Below, piece after piece: positions 1 through 8,197 of a stretch of DNA of 64,000 bases. Both the position numbers and the translations under genes were made by a program. Each line of letters opens with the position of its first letter. Positions within the stretch are counted from its first letter, which is position 1. The notes under the pieces are model-generated. The model saw only the letters and a list, made by a program, of their open reading frames with translations, was not told where the DNA came from and searched no databases. Source of the stretch: Brevibacterium senegalense (GTDB lineage Bacteria > Actinomycetota > Actinomycetes > Actinomycetales > Brevibacteriaceae). Where the stretch lies: NCBI RefSeq assembly GCF_000285835.1, contig NZ_HE978601.1, positions 1 through 64,000 of the forward strand, given 5' to 3'.

Positions 1-392
1 TATATTTTCTACCTCAGCCCCGAGGGGCTCAGTAAGTTTATCAGTCCGATTCGCTCTCTGCAACTCGACTCGCCGTCGTGTTGCCTGATGTTCATCGGGC
101 AGCCGCTCCTCCGTCTCGATCCAGGGACGAGGCTTGTGGAGCGACAAGGATCAAACCTAGGCGATCCGATCGCGGGAACGCAAATCGCGTGTCCGTGATC
201 CGGCCGGCCGGCGTCGAGCGTTCCCGCTGCGACGGTCGATCCGCTGCCTCTCGATCGAGCGCGCTCATGGTGTCTGACCTGGACTTTCGCCCTGATACTT
301 TCTCCCTGCGGCGCGTTCCCCGTGAAGGCAACAGGGAATAATCTAGACCGGTTCGCAGCGGCCGCGCAAGCCGGAATCCCGTGAGCTGGGTC
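1..392. other. Intergenic region without supported gene
   Basis: No convincing coding sequence is seen here. Short open frames exist on both strands, but they are arginine- and serine-rich, as expected of random GC-rich DNA. A small hairpin (AGCCCC, two-base loop, GGGGCT at 16-29) could be the end of a terminator belonging to a gene outside the window. The first 10 bases are AT-rich, unlike the surroundings. Confidence 0.5.
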
Positions 393-1124
393 TCACCCCA
401 CCGGCTGGGCCAGGTACGATCCCTGATTCCGCACGTTCCCCACCTCGCTGCCCACGCGGAATCTCTCGACCGCGTCGGGGTCGTTCGCGTCGAGCAGACG
501 GGCCAGTACCTCAGCGGCGCCGTCTGCGTCGGACTGCGGCGCGGTCCACTCCTCGATCGATCCGGGTGCCATCATGACCGGCATCCGGTCGTGCACCTCT
601 GCCAGGTGACCCTGTGCCTCGGTCGTGAGGATCGTCGTGGTCACGAGCCAGCCGGTCGCGGCTGCGGGGTCGTCTCCCGCGACCGCCTGCTCCTCGTCCG
701 CCAGCTTCTTGAACTCGTAGAGGCCGGCCATGAAGAGGAAGTCGTGATGGGCTGACCGCATCATCCACGGTTTCTTCCCGTCCGGGCCTGCAGTCCATTC
801 GTAGTAGGCCGGCACGGGGACGACGGTCCGCTGTCGCGCGAAGGCCGACCGGAACATGGGCTTCGACCGCACGGTCTCCGATCGCGCGTTGAAGGCGCGG
901 AAACCGATCTTCACGTCCTTCGCCCATCCCGGAACCAGGCCCCAGCGCGCCGGTTCCAGGCGCCGCGAGAGGACTCCATCCGCGTCCGGTCGATCCACGA
1001 TGATCGGCAGCGTGCCGCCGGGCGGAACGTTGTAGAGCTCCCGGTGCGCGTAGGAGACGTGGTCGATCTCCAGCTCATCCACCAGGTCAGCGGGATCGAG
1101 TCCCATGTTGATGCGCCCGCACAT
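393..1124 (-). CDS. SOS response-associated peptidase (SRAP/YedK/HMCES family)
   Basis: This is a predicted SRAP protein of 243 residues. The family forms a covalent thiazolidine cross-link with abasic sites in single-stranded DNA through Cys2 and so shields them during replication. The start was placed so that the protein begins Met-Cys-Gly-Arg, because Cys2 must become N-terminal after Met removal. An earlier in-frame ATG four codons upstream would bury it. Other family marks are NARSET at residues 79-84, the catalytic Glu109 in a YYEW motif and the active-site His178 in HDRMP. Length is normal. It lies divergent from the MarR gene, with about 80 bp between starts. Family assignment is strong; the lesion role is from family knowledge. 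Confidence 0.93.
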   Translation of the reverse strand: MCGRINMGLDPADLVDELEIDHVSYAHRELYNVPPGGTLPIIVDRPDADGVLSRRLEPARWGLVPGWAKDVKIGFRAFNARSETVRSKPMFRSAFARQRTVVPVPAYYEWTAGPDGKKPWMMRSAHHDFLFMAGLYEFKKLADEEQAVAGDDPAAATGWLVTTTILTTEAQGHLAEVHDRMPVMMAPGSIEEWTAPQSDADGAAEVLARLLDANDPDAVERFRVGSEVGNVRNQGSYLAQPVG

Positions 1125-1204
1125 GCCGTCGATCATCGCACTTCTATAGACTCTGGCCAATCCCCGTGCTGGACCGCGCGGGCGAACCCGACGGAGGACG
1201 GACG

Positions 1205-1717
1205 ATGAGCGAGGGACTCGACCCCATCGACGAGTCGCGCCGACAGTGGGTCCTGCGAGGCTGGGACGACGCGGCGGACGGCATGACTCTGGTCATCTCC
1301 GTCATGCGCGTGCATCAGCTGTTCCTCGCCCGCGTCGATCGCGTGCTGCGGCCCCTGTCACTCACCTTCTCCCGCTACGAGGTCCTGGCCCTGCTGTCCT
1401 TCACCCGCCGCGGGAGCCTGCCGATGAACAAGATCACGCAGCGCCTGCAGGTGCACGCGACCTCGACGACCAACTCCGTCGACCGCCTCGAAGCCGCCGG
1501 CCTCGCCCAGCGCCGACCGCATCCCGAGGACGGCCGCACCACTCTCGTCGAGATCACCGAGGCGGGCCGCAGTCTCGTCGCGCGCGCCACCGCCGAGCTC
1601 AACGAGCACGTCTTCAGCCAATCGGGCCTCGAGCCCGAGCGTGTGCGCGAGATGCTGAGCCGTGTCTCCGAGCTCCGCTCGTTCCTCGAGGGCGCCGCTC
1701 CCCCGCAGTCGCACTGA
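1205..1717 (+). CDS. MarR family transcriptional regulator
   Basis: This is a 170-residue winged-helix regulator of the MarR family. The central part contains the typical recognition helix and wing (about residues 60-110: a KITQRLQVHATSTTNSVDRLEAAGL stretch followed by a HPEDGRTTLVEIT-like wing), flanked by dimerisation helices. The start was chosen at the ATG preceded by GGAGGACGG rather than an upstream in-frame codon. It sits between the divergent SRAP gene and the acyl-CoA dehydrogenase operon, whose promoter overlaps an inverted repeat. It could regulate that operon or itself, but nothing in the sequence proves the target. Ligand unknown. Confidence 0.9.
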   Translation: MSEGLDPIDESRRQWVLRGWDDAADGMTLVISVMRVHQLFLARVDRVLRPLSLTFSRYEVLALLSFTRRGSLPMNKITQRLQVHATSTTNSVDRLEAAGLAQRRPHPEDGRTTLVEITEAGRSLVARATAELNEHVFSQSGLEPERVREMLSRVSELRSFLEGAAPPQSH

Positions 1718-1784
1718 CACCCGCCCTCGGAGGGCGACCGCGCTGACGTCACCACCCACCCCCACGCACTCGTGACCTGCATTA

Positions 1785-1814
1785 CTTGGACGTCCTAGCA
1801 AATCTGCGTACCAT
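1785..1814 (+). promoter_or_regulatory. Candidate promoter with overlapping inverted repeat upstream of the acyl-CoA dehydrogenase operon
   Basis: A -35-like TTGGAC (1786-1791) and -10-like TACCAT (1809-1814) are separated by exactly 17 bp. The -35 element lies inside the near-palindrome CTTGGACGTCCTAG (1785-1798, perfect core GGACGTCC). This layout fits a repressor site that blocks polymerase. It would give a leader of roughly 60 nt before the operon. The regulator is unknown; the adjacent MarR protein is one candidate. Confidence 0.45.
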
Positions 1815-1882
1815 GGTGCCCGGACGAGGGAGCGGCCGGCGATGGCCCCTGTCCCTCACTGATTCAGGAGATGGAGAACCGC

Positions 1883-3049
1883 ATGGCACGCAGCACGGTG
1901 TCGGCCATTCCGTTCGGGCTCACGGAGGAGCAGCAGGAGCTGTTCGCCATGTGCCGGGACTTCGCCGACGAGGAACTGGCCCCCCACGCACTCGACTGGG
2001 ACGCCGAGTCCCACTTCCCCCTCGACACCATCAAGCGGACCGCGGAGCTGGGGATGGGCGGCATCTACATCGACGAGGAGTACGGCGGTGCCGGCCTGGG
2101 CCGCATGGACGCGGTCCTCGTGTTCGAGGCGCTCTCCACCGGCTGCCCCGCCGTGGCGAGCTACATCTCGATCCACAACATGGTCGCCAAGTGCCTCGAG
2201 ACGTTCGCGTCCGAGGCGCAGAAGCAGAAGTGGCTCGTCCCGCTGGCATCATTCGAGATGCTGTCCAGCTACTGCCTCACGGAGCCGGGCGCGGGCTCCG
2301 ACGCCGCGGCGCTGAAGACCACCGCCCGCCGCGACGGCGACGACTACATCCTCAACGGCGTCAAGCAGTTCATCTCCGGTGCCGGCAGCACGGACCTCTA
2401 CCTCGTCATGGCCCGGACGGGCCAGGACGGCGCACGCGGCATCTCCGCCTTCATCGTCGAGGACGGCACGGAGGGCCTCACGTTCGGGGCGAACGAGAAG
2501 AAGATGGGCTGGAAGGCGCAGCCCACGCGCCAGGTCATCATGGACGACGTCCGCGTCCCCGCCGCGAACCGGATCGGCGAGGAGGGCACCGGCTTCAGGA
2601 TCGCGATGTCCGGCCTGGACGGCGGTCGTCTCAACATCGGCGCCTCCTCGCTGGGCGGGGCGCAGTCCGCGCTGGAGAAGGCCATCTCCTACATGAACGA
2701 GCGGCAGGCGTTCGGCCAGGACCTCACGGGCTTCCAGGCCCTGCGGTTCGAGGTCGCGGATCTCCAGACCCGGCTGGAAGCCGCACGGTCGCTCCTGTGG
2801 AGGGCGGCCTCGGCGTACGACGCGGACGACCCGTCGACCACACTGCTGTCCGCGATGGGCAAGCTGACCGCCACGGACACCGGCTTCGAGGTCGCCAACC
2901 GCGCTCTGCAGGTGTTCGGCGGCTACGGCTATCTGGCAGAGTACGGAGTGGAGAAGCTGGTGCGTGACCTGCGAGTCCACCAGATCCTCGAGGGAACGAA
3001 CGAGATCATGCGCGTGATCATCTCGCGCAGGAGCACAGGAGTGGGATGA
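1883..3049 (+). CDS. Acyl-CoA dehydrogenase, isobutyryl-CoA dehydrogenase-like
   Basis: This is a 388-residue FAD-dependent acyl-CoA dehydrogenase. It carries the family's YCLTEPGAGSD flavin/substrate loop, the GGYGYL motif and a C-terminal catalytic base in LEGTNEIM (Glu370). Glu at this C-terminal position is typical of short-chain and isobutyryl-CoA (ACAD8-like) enzymes. The neighbours support isobutyryl-CoA as substrate: a 3-hydroxyisobutyryl-CoA hydrolase and an enoyl-CoA hydratase follow with ATGA overlaps. The three enzymes would take isobutyryl-CoA to 3-hydroxyisobutyrate in valine breakdown. The ATG with GGAG six bases upstream was preferred over an ATG four codons earlier. Exact chain specificity is inference. 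Confidence 0.88.
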   Translation: MARSTVSAIPFGLTEEQQELFAMCRDFADEELAPHALDWDAESHFPLDTIKRTAELGMGGIYIDEEYGGAGLGRMDAVLVFEALSTGCPAVASYISIHNMVAKCLETFASEAQKQKWLVPLASFEMLSSYCLTEPGAGSDAAALKTTARRDGDDYILNGVKQFISGAGSTDLYLVMARTGQDGARGISAFIVEDGTEGLTFGANEKKMGWKAQPTRQVIMDDVRVPAANRIGEEGTGFRIAMSGLDGGRLNIGASSLGGAQSALEKAISYMNERQAFGQDLTGFQALRFEVADLQTRLEAARSLLWRAASAYDADDPSTTLLSAMGKLTATDTGFEVANRALQVFGGYGYLAEYGVEKLVRDLRVHQILEGTNEIMRVIISRRSTGVG

Positions 3050-4101
3050 CGATGTCAGGAACGGGCGACGAAGCCGCAGTCCTCACCCGCGTCGAGGGCG
3101 GACTGGGCCGCATCGAGCTCAACAAGCCCAAGGCGATCAACGCGCTGTCCGCGGACATGGTGACGATCATGGCGGACGCCCTGCAGCAGTGGAAGGACGA
3201 CCCCGCCGTCACCGCGGTCCTCGTGACGGGCCGCGGCGATCGCGGACTGTGCGCCGGCGGCGACATCAAGGCGATCCACCGCGCGATCGTCGAGGGCACC
3301 AGCGACGCCGTCGACTTCTGGGCCGACGAGTACCGCATGAACCACGCGATCTCCCAGTACCCCAAGCCCTACATCGCCGTCATGGACGGGATCACGATGG
3401 GCGGCGGCGTGGGGATCTCCGTGCACGGCTCCCACCGCATCGTGACGGAGACGTCGAAGGTGGGGATGCCGGAGACCGGGATCGGTCTGTTCCCCGATGT
3501 GGGCGGCACGTACGCGCTGGCCCGCATCCCCCACCCCGGGGTGGGCCAGCACCTGGCGCTGACCGGGCAGCCGATCGGCCCGGGCGATGCGATCCGGTAC
3601 GGCCTGGCGGACACGTTCGTGCCGCGCGACTCGATCGACGACCTGGCGGCGGCGCTGGCCGCCGGCGGCGACGTCGACGAGATCATCGCCCGGTTCGCGG
3701 CCCAGCCGCCCGCCTCCCAGCTGGAGGCCGACGAGGACTGGATCGCCGCCTGCTACACGGGCGACACCGCCGCCGAGGTCGTGGCCGCCCTGCGTGCCCA
3801 CGCGGACGAGGCGGCCCGGGCCGCGGGTGACCTCATCGCGACGAAGTCGCCGCTGTCCGTCTCCGTCACCTTCGAGATGATCCGGACCGCGGGCGACATG
3901 AGTCTCGCGGACGTCCTGGAGCGCGACTTCCGCGCGGGCAGCGAGATCAGCGCGCAGCCGGACCTGCGCGAGGGCATCCGCGCGCAGGTGATCGACAAGG
4001 ACCGGAACCCGCAGTGGTCGCCCGCGTCGCTGGACGAGGTCGATCCCGCGCTCGTGACCGCTGTCCTCTCCACCCCGCAGAATCGAAAGGTCTTCGCATG
4101 A
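3046..4101 (+). CDS. 3-hydroxyisobutyryl-CoA hydrolase (enoyl-CoA hydratase superfamily)
   Basis: This 351-residue crotonase-fold protein is longer than a plain enoyl-CoA hydratase and has the HIBCH hallmark [14 protein letters not shown] at 141-154, with Glu143 and Asp151 as likely catalytic residues. The oxyanion-hole glycines ([10 protein letters not shown], about 69-78; MGGGVGIS, about 118-125) are present. HIBCH hydrolyses 3-hydroxyisobutyryl-CoA, a reactive valine catabolite, to 3-hydroxyisobutyrate and CoA. Its ATG overlaps the stop of the dehydrogenase (ATGA), and its stop overlaps the next gene's start in the same way, so all three are probably translationally coupled. AGGAG precedes the start. 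Confidence 0.9.
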   Translation: MTMSGTGDEAAVLTRVEGGLGRIELNKPKAINALSADMVTIMADALQQWKDDPAVTAVLVTGRGDRGLCAGGDIKAIHRAIVEGTSDAVDFWADEYRMNHAISQYPKPYIAVMDGITMGGGVGISVHGSHRIVTETSKVGMPETGIGLFPDVGGTYALARIPHPGVGQHLALTGQPIGPGDAIRYGLADTFVPRDSIDDLAAALAAGGDVDEIIARFAAQPPASQLEADEDWIAACYTGDTAAEVVAALRAHADEAARAAGDLIATKSPLSVSVTFEMIRTAGDMSLADVLERDFRAGSEISAQPDLREGIRAQVIDKDRNPQWSPASLDEVDPALVTAVLSTPQNRKVFA

Positions 4102-4883
4102 GCACTCCCGCCACCTACCAGACGGTCCTCGTCGAGTACGCGGACGGCGTCGCGACCATCACCCTCAACCGGCCCGACGCCCTCAACGCGCTCAACATGC
4201 AGGTGCTCGAGGACGTGACCGCCGCGGCCGCGGCGGCGGATGTGGACGACGCGATCCGCGCGATCGTCCTCACGGGCGCAGGACGCGCCTTCGCCGCCGG
4301 CGCGGACATCAAGGAGATGTCGAGCCTCGACTTCGCGACCGCCTACCGGAAGAACTGGTTCGCGGGCTGGTCGCGGCTGAACGCCGTCTCGAAGCCGATC
4401 ATCGCCGCTGTCAACGGCTTCGCCCTGGGCGGCGGCTGCGAACTGGCGATGATGGCGGACATCCTCATCGCGTCGGACAAGGCGAAGTTCGGCCAGCCGG
4501 AGATCAATCTGGGCGTGCTGCCCGGCATGGGCGGGTCGCAGCGACTGACCCGTGCGATCGGCAAGGCGAAGGCGATGGACCTCTGCCTCACCGGCCGGAT
4601 GATGGATGCGGAGGAGGCCGAGCGTTCGGGCCTGGTCGCGCGCATCGTCCCGCACGACACCCTCATGGAGGAGGTCGCCGGGGTCGCGGCGACGATCGCG
4701 TCGAAGTCGCTCATCGCATCCGCGATGGTGAAGGAAGCGGTCAACGCGGCGTTCGAGACGACACTGCAGCAGGGCCTCGCCTACGAGCGCCGCCTCTTCC
4801 ACGCCTCGCTGGCGACGGACGATCAGACGGAGGGCATGGCCGCCTTCGTCGAGAAGCGGGATCCGAACTTCACGGATTCCTGA
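4098..4883 (+). CDS. Enoyl-CoA hydratase (crotonase)
   Basis: This is a 261-residue crotonase. Both catalytic glutamates are visible: Glu115 in [11 protein letters not shown] and Glu135 in [13 protein letters not shown]. The oxyanion loop [11 protein letters not shown] lies at about 65-74. It would hydrate methacrylyl-CoA in the valine pathway set by its two upstream partners, though such enzymes usually accept several short enoyl-CoAs. Start codon overlaps the upstream stop (ATGA). It is the last gene of the operon; a large inverted repeat follows about 70 bp after the stop. Confidence 0.9.
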   Translation: MSTPATYQTVLVEYADGVATITLNRPDALNALNMQVLEDVTAAAAAADVDDAIRAIVLTGAGRAFAAGADIKEMSSLDFATAYRKNWFAGWSRLNAVSKPIIAAVNGFALGGGCELAMMADILIASDKAKFGQPEINLGVLPGMGGSQRLTRAIGKAKAMDLCLTGRMMDAEEAERSGLVARIVPHDTLMEEVAGVAATIASKSLIASAMVKEAVNAAFETTLQQGLAYERRLFHASLATDDQTEGMAAFVEKRDPNFTDS

Positions 4884-4953
4884 ACCTCCCCGGTCGCGCG
4901 CACGCGGCATCAGTCGCAGGGCAGACCGGGCCGCGCGCACGCGGCGGCCTCAT

Positions 4954-5002
4954 CGCGGGCCTCGACTCCGCTCCCTCACCCGGGACGGAGCCGAGGCCCG
5001 CG
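4954..5002. terminator. Probable terminator hairpin after the valine operon
   Basis: Arms CGCGGGCCTCGACTCCG (4954-4970) and CGGAGCCGAGGCCCGCG (4986-5002) pair over 17 bp with one mismatch around a 15-nt loop. There is no U-tract, which is common for actinobacterial terminators. Just upstream the 14-mer CGCGCGCACGCGGC occurs twice (4895-4908 and 4932-4945). Confidence 0.6.
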
Positions 5003-5126
5003 GCGCACGCGCACGTCCCCCTGTCGACGGTTCCCCGCCTCCCAGTCAGCGGTGACTGTTCGAGCGTTCGACAAAGCGTTACAGTGTGAGCACACCGTCA
5101 TCGCGGACGACTACACAAGGAGAAGC

Positions 5127-6113
5127 ATGTCCCTTCCTGAGATCCTCACCCGGCCCCTGAGCGTCCCGGTGATCGCCTCCCCCATGTTCATCGCCTCCGG
5201 CAAGGAGCTCGTCAAGGCGCAGTGCCAGTCCGGCATCGTCGGCTCCTTCCCCACCCTCAACGCCCGTCCGGCCGAGGAACTGGCGGACTGGTTCGATGAG
5301 ATCAACGAGGAGAACGCGGCCTTCGCCGCCGCGAACCCGGATCAGCCGGTGGGGCCCCTGGCCGCCAACCTCATCGTGCACCGGACGAACGACCGCCTGG
5401 AGCACGACCTCGAGGTCGTCGTCGACAAGAAGGTCCCGATCGTCATCACCTCGCTGGGTGCGCGGGAGGACGTCTACGAGGCGGTGCAGTCCTACGGCGG
5501 CATCGTCCTCCACGACATCATCAACAACACGTTCGCCCACAAGGCGATCGACAAGGGCGCCGACGGTCTCATTGCGGTCGCCGCCGGTGCCGGCGGCCAC
5601 GCCGGTGCGCTGTCGCCCTTCGCGCTGGTCCAGGAGATCCGCGAATGGTTCGACGGCCCGCTGGCCCTGTCCGGCGCCATGGCGCACGGCCGGTCCGTCT
5701 TCGCCGCGCAGGCGATGGGCGCGGACTTCGGCTACGTGGGGTCCGCCTTCCTGTCGACTCCGGAGGCCAATGTGGCCGACGGCTACCGCCAGATGGTCGT
5801 CGACTCGAGCGCCAGCGACATCGTCTACTCCAACCTCTTCACCGGCGTCCACGGGAACTACCTGAGCGGTTCGATCCGCAACGCGGGCCTCGACCCCCAG
5901 AACCTCGAGGTCTCCGACCCGTCGAAGATGACGTTCGGGTCCGACCGCGACCAGAAGAAGCCCAAGGCCTGGAAGGAGATCTGGGGCTCGGGACAGGGCA
6001 TCGGCACGATCAAGTCCTCGGTGTCCACGCGCGAGTTCGTCGCGACCCTGGCGCAGCAGTACCGGGACGCGCGCGCAGCGATGCTCGACGGCGCACTGGT
6101 CGGCTCCGCGTGA
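5127..6113 (+). CDS. Nitronate monooxygenase family protein (2-nitropropane dioxygenase-like)
   Basis: This is a 328-residue FMN-dependent TIM-barrel protein. Family marks are the N-terminal P-V-I-A-S-P-M-F segment (13-21), the phosphate-binding AAGAGGHAG at 152-160 including His158, LSGAMAHGRSV near 181-191, and GADFGYVGSAFL near 198-209. Nitronate monooxygenases oxidise toxic alkyl nitronates such as propionate-3-nitronate; some relatives do other flavin chemistry, so the substrate is not certain. The ATG chosen has AAGGAGAAGC immediately upstream; an earlier in-frame ATG lacks such a site. Its stop overlaps the start of a binding lipoprotein (GTGA), implying co-expression. Confidence 0.85.
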   Translation: MSLPEILTRPLSVPVIASPMFIASGKELVKAQCQSGIVGSFPTLNARPAEELADWFDEINEENAAFAAANPDQPVGPLAANLIVHRTNDRLEHDLEVVVDKKVPIVITSLGAREDVYEAVQSYGGIVLHDIINNTFAHKAIDKGADGLIAVAAGAGGHAGALSPFALVQEIREWFDGPLALSGAMAHGRSVFAAQAMGADFGYVGSAFLSTPEANVADGYRQMVVDSSASDIVYSNLFTGVHGNYLSGSIRNAGLDPQNLEVSDPSKMTFGSDRDQKKPKAWKEIWGSGQGIGTIKSSVSTREFVATLAQQYRDARAAMLDGALVGSA

Positions 6114-6940
6114 CGGCGGTGCACAGAGGCGTCCGCCGTCTGTCCGCGGGCGGTGCGATCGTCCCGCTCCTGGCCCTCGCTGCGTGCGGCGGGTCGGACG
6201 ACGCGGCGGGTGACGACGAGCTGGGTCTCGTGACCCCCGGGATGCTCACGGTCTGCACGACGATGCCGGCTCCTCCCTTCGAGTTCGAGGAGGACGGCGA
6301 GGCCAAGGGCCTGGAGATCGATCTGGCCCGCGACCTGGCCGAGAGGCTGGAGGTGGACGTCGACTTCATCAACTCGCCGTTCGAGTCGATCCAGTCGGCC
6401 GCCGCACTGGAGACGAACCAGTGCGACATCGCGCTGGCCGCGATGACGGTGACGGAGGAGCGCGAGTCGAAGATGCTCTTCTCCGACTCGATCGTCTACG
6501 ACAACCTCGCCCTCATGGCGAAGGAGGACGCGGGCTTCGAGTCGATCGACGACCTGGGTGATGCCCGGGTGGGCGTGCAGGATGCGACGACCAGCTCCGA
6601 CTTCGCCGCCGAGCAGGGACTCAACACCGTGCAGTTCGAGGCGTCTGCGCTGCTGCAGCAGTCCGTGCAGTCGGAGCAGATCGATGCGGGCATCGCGAAC
6701 ATCTCGCTGGTGCTGGCGGTCATGCAGGCGGACGAGTCCGTCGAGATGGTCGAGTCGTTCGACACGGACGAGCATCTGGCGGCCGCCGTCCGCCTGGAGG
6801 GCAGCCCCGTGCTCGACGAGTTCAATGCGATGCTCTCCGAGATGCGTGAGGACGGCAGCTACGACGCCCTCGTCGAGGAGTGGTTCGAGGACGCCGCCGA
6901 GGCCGCGAAGGTCCCGGCCGAGGAGGCCTCGCGCAGCTGA
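6110..6940 (+). CDS. Extracellular solute-binding lipoprotein, family 3 (amino-acid type)
   Basis: This is a 276-residue lipoprotein. A short signal peptide ends in the lipobox LALAAC with Cys26 as lipidation site, followed by an acidic linker. The rest is a periplasmic-binding fold of the polar amino-acid class: a start strand after PGMLTVCTTM, then PPFEFEEDGEAKGLEIDLA, and the CDIALAAMTVTEERE motif. It starts at a GTG whose last two bases are shared with the TGA of the nitronate monooxygenase. No permease or ATPase gene lies next to it, so its transporter must be encoded elsewhere or it acts as a sensor. Ligand unknown. Confidence 0.85.
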   Translation: MTAVHRGVRRLSAGGAIVPLLALAACGGSDDAAGDDELGLVTPGMLTVCTTMPAPPFEFEEDGEAKGLEIDLARDLAERLEVDVDFINSPFESIQSAAALETNQCDIALAAMTVTEERESKMLFSDSIVYDNLALMAKEDAGFESIDDLGDARVGVQDATTSSDFAAEQGLNTVQFEASALLQQSVQSEQIDAGIANISLVLAVMQADESVEMVESFDTDEHLAAAVRLEGSPVLDEFNAMLSEMREDGSYDALVEEWFEDAAEAAKVPAEEASRS

Positions 6941-6960
6941 GGAGATGCAGCGGTCCGCCG

Positions 6961-7009
6961 GGAGGGGCGGTGGGAGGGCTCAGAGAAGGAGCCCACCCAC
7001 CGCCCCTCC
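6961..7009. terminator. Strong bidirectional terminator hairpin
   Basis: A 21-bp stem with one mismatch (left arm 6961-6981, right arm 6989-7009, loop AGAGAAG) lies between the convergent binding-protein and chromate transporter genes. Its left arm overlaps the last codons of the leftward gene. It would stop transcription from both sides. Confidence 0.75.
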
Positions 7010-8197
7010 TGCGATCACGACCGCCCACGCTGGCACCTTCACGACGGAGAGGCCCAGAAGTGCGCCGATCGCCAGGAGCCCGGTGGCCACGTCCGTGACG
7101 CCCTCGGACAGCACCGGGGTCACGAGTGCGGCGGCGAGGATTCCCACGACGCCCGCATTCACTCCCCTGAGCGCGCGACGCGCACGGCGGTCGCGGCGAA
7201 GGACCTCCCAGAACGGGAGCGCACCCACGACCAGGAGGCCGGCGGGCAGGAAGATCGCCACGAGCGCGATCGCGGCCCCCGCGATGCCCGTGGGGCCGGA
7301 CGTGGTCGACGCGCCCAGGAAGGCCGCGACGGTGAAGAGCGGCCCGGGCACCGCCTGCGCCGCGCTGTAGCCCGCCAGGAACGTGTCCTGCGAGACGAGG
7401 CCGGTCGCAACCGTGTCCGCCTGGAGCAGCGGGAGCACGACGTGGCCGCCGCCGAACACGAGGGCTCCCGCCCGGTAGAACGCATCGACGAGCGCCAGTG
7501 CGGAGGAGTCGGACAGGCGCGTCAGCAGCGGCAGGGCCACGAGGAGTGCGCCGAAGGCCGCGAGGCAGGCGATCCCCGCTCTGCGCGGCACGCGCACGGG
7601 GAACGGGTCCGGGCCGGTGTCCGTCGGGTCCGCACGCAGCCACAGCAGACCCACGAGTCCCGTCGCCACGATGACGCCCACCTGGGTGAGCGCGCCGGGC
7701 AGCAGGAGCACCGCCACGAGCGCGACCACGGCGATGAGCGCCCGCGCGAGGTCCGGGGCGAGAGTCCGCGCCATGCCGATGACGGCGTGCGCGACGACCC
7801 CCACCGCCACCGCCAGGAGACCGCGGATCCACCCCGCCTCCTCCGTCCCGCCCAGTGCGGTGAGCCCCAGCGCCAGTACGACAAGCACGACGGCCGACGG
7901 CAGGGTGAATGCCGTCCATGCGGCCAGCAGTCCCAGCATCCCGGCGCGCTGCAGTCCCAGCGCCATCCCCACCTGGCTGGAGGCGGGGCCCGGCAGGAAC
8001 TGACAGAGGGCCACGAGGTCCGCGTAGGCCCGCTCCCCCAGCCACTGCCGGCGGACGACGAAGGCTTCCCGGAAATACCCCAGGTGTGCGACGGGGCCCC
8101 CGAAGGAGGTGAGCCCCAGCCGCAGGAACACCCAGAAGACCTCGCGGACGGTGCCGGGTGTGCGCGGTACCGCTGTGCGGTCAGGAGGAGTGGTCAT
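6980..8197 (-). CDS. chrA: Chromate transporter ChrA (CHR family), two-domain
   Basis: This 405-residue integral membrane protein contains both halves of the long-chain CHR family. The N-terminal domain has LRLGLTSFGGPVAHLGYFR and FLPGPASSQ; the C-terminal domain has GALVFGGGHVVLPLL and GYSAAQAVPGPLFTVAAFLG. About 10-12 membrane segments are evident. CHR proteins of this length export chromate using proton motive force. The start was set at the ATG that overlaps the last 17 bp of the copper ATPase gene. Translation coupling therefore ties it to a CsoR-type promoter, an unusual partnership. Alternative start 14 codons upstream is less likely. Confidence 0.9.
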   Translation of the reverse strand: MTTPPDRTAVPRTPGTVREVFWVFLRLGLTSFGGPVAHLGYFREAFVVRRQWLGERAYADLVALCQFLPGPASSQVGMALGLQRAGMLGLLAAWTAFTLPSAVVLVVLALGLTALGGTEEAGWIRGLLAVAVGVVAHAVIGMARTLAPDLARALIAVVALVAVLLLPGALTQVGVIVATGLVGLLWLRADPTDTGPDPFPVRVPRRAGIACLAAFGALLVALPLLTRLSDSSALALVDAFYRAGALVFGGGHVVLPLLQADTVATGLVSQDTFLAGYSAAQAVPGPLFTVAAFLGASTTSGPTGIAGAAIALVAIFLPAGLLVVGALPFWEVLRRDRRARRALRGVNAGVVGILAAALVTPVLSEGVTDVATGLLAIGALLGLSVVKVPAWAVVIAGGAVGGLLL

